From NCBI RefSeq assembly GCF_017355205.1, contig NZ_JADIJK010000017.1, positions 1 to 64,000 of the forward strand: a DNA stretch of 64,000 nt, read 5' to 3'. This DNA is from Bacillus sp. SD088. Lineage in GTDB: Bacteria > Bacillota > Bacilli > Bacillales > Bacillaceae_C. A program made the translations under genes and the position numbers. Positions 61,584-64,000 of this stretch are shown piece after piece. The notes under the pieces were generated by a model. The model worked only from the letters and a program-made list of their open reading frames with translations. It ran no database searches and was not told the DNA's origin. Position 1 is the stretch's first letter. The number at the start of each line of letters is the position of its first letter.

Positions 61584-62014
61584 AAATCTTCCCCCTTGTT
61601 TTTGTAACAATTTTTCCTGATTGAGGCATATTAATTCCCATAAATGCATCCTTTGGACACATCATATCCAAAGGGATAAAACGGTGCAACCTTTTTATAA
61701 ACGGTTAAACTTTATTTCAAATCTGCACCTCACTGATTTTTTGAGTTTGTCCCCTCGGTGGCTTGTTTGGGAGGATAGAAAGTATTCTTTATCGACTAAT
61801 GCTTATTGTCCTTGGTGTGCTTGTTGCGAGTGCACGTTCCTATTATCTTGGTATAGTTTGCTGTGACTATCCTTTGGTTTATTCTCCTTCTTTATTTATT
61901 GGTCAAGAATTAAGAATTGGGAATGCATAGTGAGACAGCAATGTATTGGAAATAGAGATAAAGGAACGTCAAAAAATCCAGATGATACAGCTTTTGTTAA
62001 CCGGAAAACTATTG

Positions 62015-62062
62015 TTGACAAATGAAATATGAATAGTAAAATGCTTATTGTTAACCGGTTAA
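62015..62062 (+). promoter_or_regulatory. promoter with AACCGGTT palindrome
   Basis: TTGACA (62015-62020), 16-base spacer, TAAAAT (62037-62042), then the perfect palindrome TTAACCGGTTAA (62051-62062). A second TGTTAACCGG lies at 61996. This is a typical repressor site, but the plus-strand gene it served is reduced to the 39-codon start at 62079. The rest of 61584-62096 shows no gene. Confidence 0.5.
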
Positions 62063-62078
62063 TAAGCAAGCAGAAGCG

Positions 62079-62198
62079 ATGGAAACATTGAAGCAGTTAA
62101 TAATGAAGAGAGAAGAAGCTGATAGAAATCGGAAAGCAATTAATGTAAGTGATGAAGAAGCGGCTAATCGTGTCCGCAATATTCTCGATTTCACTTAA
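62079..62198 (+). pseudogene. 5' stub of a plus-strand gene
   Basis: ATG and an open frame METLKQLIMKREEADRNRKA, INVSDEEAANRV, after which the sequence becomes the antisense of the truncated ABC ATPase. It follows the AACCGGTT promoter. It looks like the first 30 or so codons of a gene whose remainder was lost in the same deletion that cut the ATPase. Confidence 0.3.
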
Positions 62199-62777
62199 AA
62201 TATGACTGGAAATAAGTATGGTCATATGATGCTTCTTTACAAGCTCAAGAAACAACTCTCGCATTTCCCGGATCCCCATTGGGTCCAATCCGTTAATCGG
62301 CTCATCTAAAATCAGCAGCTTTGGCTTATGGATAATCGCTCTGGCAATAGCCAACCGCTGTTTCATACCTAATGAAAACTTGGAAACGGGTTGATTGCCT
62401 GTGTTATTCAGCCCGACTTTGGATAACGTATAATCAATGTCCTTGTCATTTATTCCCATATAGGCAAGATGTATTTCCAGATTTTCTGTTGCGGATAAAT
62501 GCTCGTAAAATAGAGGAGTCTCAATTAAGGTGCCAATTTCCGCCAAAATCGTATCACGCTCCAAGAGAATGTCCATCCCTAAAATCTCCGCTTTTCCCAT
62601 GGTTGGCACAAGTAACCCCGAAAGCAGTTTGAAGACTGTTGTTTTACCCGCTCCATTTGCTCCCAAAAAGCCATAGATGGTACCCGATTCAACACATATA
62701 TGGCAATTTTTTATCACTTCTTTTCCGGAAAATGTCTTTGTTAGACTCTCTGCTTTATCAACGCAGTTTGTACTCAA
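62097..62777 (-). pseudogene. 3'-truncated ABC transporter ATPase
   Basis: Walker A FLGANGAGKTTVFKL, signature FSLGMKQRLAIARAI, Walker B LLILDEPINGLDPMGI and SSHILSEIENIADTI are all present, of the BcrA/LanF type, but after ADTI the family sequence ends and unrelated residues (SRFFITYINCFPISISFF) run to a stop at codon 227. The C-terminal 80 or so residues and the permease that should follow are missing. TTG start after GAGGAGGGC, four bases from the tetR stop. Nucleotide binding might survive, transport cannot. Confidence 0.7.
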
Positions 62778-62781
62778 TGGA

Positions 62782-63435
62782 TTAGCCCTCCTCTGGGTAT
62801 AATTTCTGTAGTAATTCCAAATATTCTCTGAGCAGGGTATCGTTCAATACATCTATTCCAATCGACTTCATCAAATGCTGTAAAAACTTTAAACGCATTG
62901 ATAATTTCTCCGCATCTCCTTGAAATACAGCAGGATCACACCATACGTTTATAAGCAATAAAAAAATCTCTGCACTTTCGTCCGGATAGTCCGTCTCAAG
63001 TGAACCATCGGCAATGCCTTCTTTAATAATGTTAGCAATAAACAAGGAATCTTTATTTACACAATCCTGCATATAAGCTACAACAAATTCTGCACTTTTG
63101 ATGCGAAAGCTCATGAGATTGTCTAAATAATGTGCTTCCTGACTTTCCAGGTTTTTTTCTAAAATGACAGTCAGCTTTTCTTTTCCTGTTAAAGTTTCGA
63201 TTTCCGCAAGCCAATTTTGCAGTAGAGTCGCGTTGATCTCTTCTTGTTTCTCTGTAACAGCGTTAATAATTTCATCTTTGGATTGAAAATGATGATAAAT
63301 TGCCCCTTTGGATATGCCGGCTGTTTCAGCAATATCGCGCATGCTCGTTTTTTCAAATCCTTTTTCCAAAAACAGTTCTGCAGAAACAGTCAATATATTT
63401 TCGATCGTAGCCTGTGCATCATATCTTTTTGGCAT
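62782..63435 (-). CDS. TetR/AcrR family transcriptional regulator
   Basis: A 217-residue regulator with N-terminal helix-turn-helix (ILTVSAELFLEKGFEKTSMR, DIAETAGISKGAIYHHFQSK). The C-terminal domain is a typical ligand pocket. ATG start after AAAGGAG. A consensus promoter overlaps a palindrome just upstream (63456-63475), so it is autoregulated. It was the controller of the ABC transporter whose ATPase is now truncated. Confidence 0.92.
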   Translation of the reverse strand: MPKRYDAQATIENILTVSAELFLEKGFEKTSMRDIAETAGISKGAIYHHFQSKDEIINAVTEKQEEINATLLQNWLAEIETLTGKEKLTVILEKNLESQEAHYLDNLMSFRIKSAEFVVAYMQDCVNKDSLFIANIIKEGIADGSLETDYPDESAEIFLLLINVWCDPAVFQGDAEKLSMRLKFLQHLMKSIGIDVLNDTLLREYLELLQKLYPEEG

Positions 63436-63455
63436 CGTTCATACTCCTTTCGATA

Positions 63456-63508
63456 AAAACCGGTCGGTCGGTTTTCGAAAGTATAGAATATCTTTCTTTT
63501 GATGTCAA
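63456..63508 (-). promoter_or_regulatory. tetR promoter and operator
   Basis: On minus: TTGACA (63508-63503), 17-base spacer, TATACT (63485-63480), then AAAACCG-N6-CGGTTTT (63456-63475) with a GGTCGGTCGG core. The operator covers the start of transcription. Confidence 0.75.
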
Positions 63509-63855
63509 ACTTTTTTTAGTTGTGAAATAGAAAAAGAGGAAAATCATGATGTTGGTTTAAACTCCACATTGGGAATCTCTCTGCCTTTACGGGAGGATTT
63601 GTATTAGACTGAAAGGAAAAGAGTGACGATTTTGGGACAGGGTCTAAGATCGTACTAGTAATTAAATCTTAACTCGCTTTTTAAAGACCCCTTAATTTAA
63701 GGAAGAATTAATGATTGATCAAATCTTCCATCTTAATCTATTAAATCCTGTGTCTTGACAATAGGATGCTGATTACAATAGCATATAGTGTAATGTTAAA
63801 AATGACTCAATACACCTCCATGAGGGGGATGGAAAGTCGAAAAGAAGGTATTAGA

Positions 63856-64000
63856 TGGAGAAAAATAGAGTTAACGCAAAAAGCAGCATGGCCAAGGAAG
63901 CATCCTCCAGCGAGAGAATGCTATACTTGGTTGCGATTATTGTTATTGGTTTTAATCTGAGACCGGCAATTACTTCCGTTGGACCGCTGTTAGGGACGAT
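63856..64000 (+). CDS. CynX/NimT-type MFS transporter (5' part only)
   Basis: The open frame beginning MEKNRVNAKSSMAKEASSSE continues RMLYLVAIIVIGFNLRPAIT and SVGPLLGT up to the window edge. NLRPAITSVGPLLG is the hallmark first-span motif of the CynX/NimT cyanate/nitroimidazole transporter family. Start choice is uncertain: this ATG has only AAGGT upstream, and an internal ATG 11 codons on is possible. The rest of the gene lies outside. The 63509-63855 gap before it shows no other gene. Confidence 0.75.

Noticed and set aside
63766-63960. 64-residue plus-strand protein at the window end
   Set aside because: It is in a different frame from the NLRPAITSVGPLLG transporter start, which is clearly the real gene.

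Overview
The window is low-GC Gram-positive DNA. Strong AGGAGG-type ribosome binding sites, TTG/GTG starts, lipobox lipoproteins, a CcdA/ResA-type thiol apparatus and LanFEG/BceRS-like ABC plus two-component cassettes all point to Bacillaceae. The interspersed repeats and acidic secreted proteins are compatible with an Oceanobacillus/Virgibacillus-like genus, but the genus is inference. No rRNA, tRNA, CRISPR array, insertion sequence or phage structural gene was seen. Many loci are decaying: I count at least eight broken or truncated genes among intact operons.

Layout. 1-3.5 kb: a GNAT acetyltransferase, a self-regulated TetR with a membrane protein, and a broken winged-helix gene. 3.6-10.1 kb: a divergent LacI regulator and a mannoside operon (binding protein, two permeases, DUF1861 protein, GH130 phosphorylase; no ATPase). 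10.1-12.4 kb: interspersed repeats, a DUF2268 metalloprotease-like gene, a merR relic and a 51-bp tandem array. 12.4-15.4 kb: an esterase / condensation-fold acyltransferase / membrane zinc-ribbon trio. 15.5-22.6 kb: a copper regulon with six near-identical CsoR operators (two copZ copies, copA, a His-rich anchored protein, a glutaredoxin, a sulfite/nitrite-reductase-like protein, a DHA2 exporter, csoR).

22.9-35.9 kb is the most interesting block, a thiol/sulfur redox island. It holds CcdA, two TlpA/ResA-like thioredoxins, OsmC, an OmpR-type two-component system, a thioredoxin-reductase-like flavoprotein, two ArsR-rhodanese fusion regulators, an MFS carrier, a glutaredoxin, an ABM-like protein, an orphan class D sortase and a dihaem TsdA-like lipoprotein. 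Two shared cis motifs tie it together: a CAAT-N6-ATTG operator at four promoters and an 11-bp-spaced TTTTCAT direct repeat at three promoters.

36-40.9 kb: a 52-bp tandem hairpin array, a VOC protein, an XRE regulator with a 28-residue solenoid repeat, CGNR and DinB proteins and a frameshifted DNA glycosylase. 40.9-53.7 kb: three consecutive ABC transporter + response regulator + histidine kinase cassettes of the lantibiotic/peptide-antibiotic resistance type. 54-58.7 kb: a 2-hydroxyacid dehydrogenase, a second 52-bp array, a fourth ABC transporter without kinase, and a small lipoprotein. 58.9-64 kb: a decayed zone with repeat copies, a 5'-truncated AraC regulator, gene fragments, a DinB-like gene, a truncated ABC ATPase with its TetR, and the start of a CynX/NimT-type transporter running off the end.
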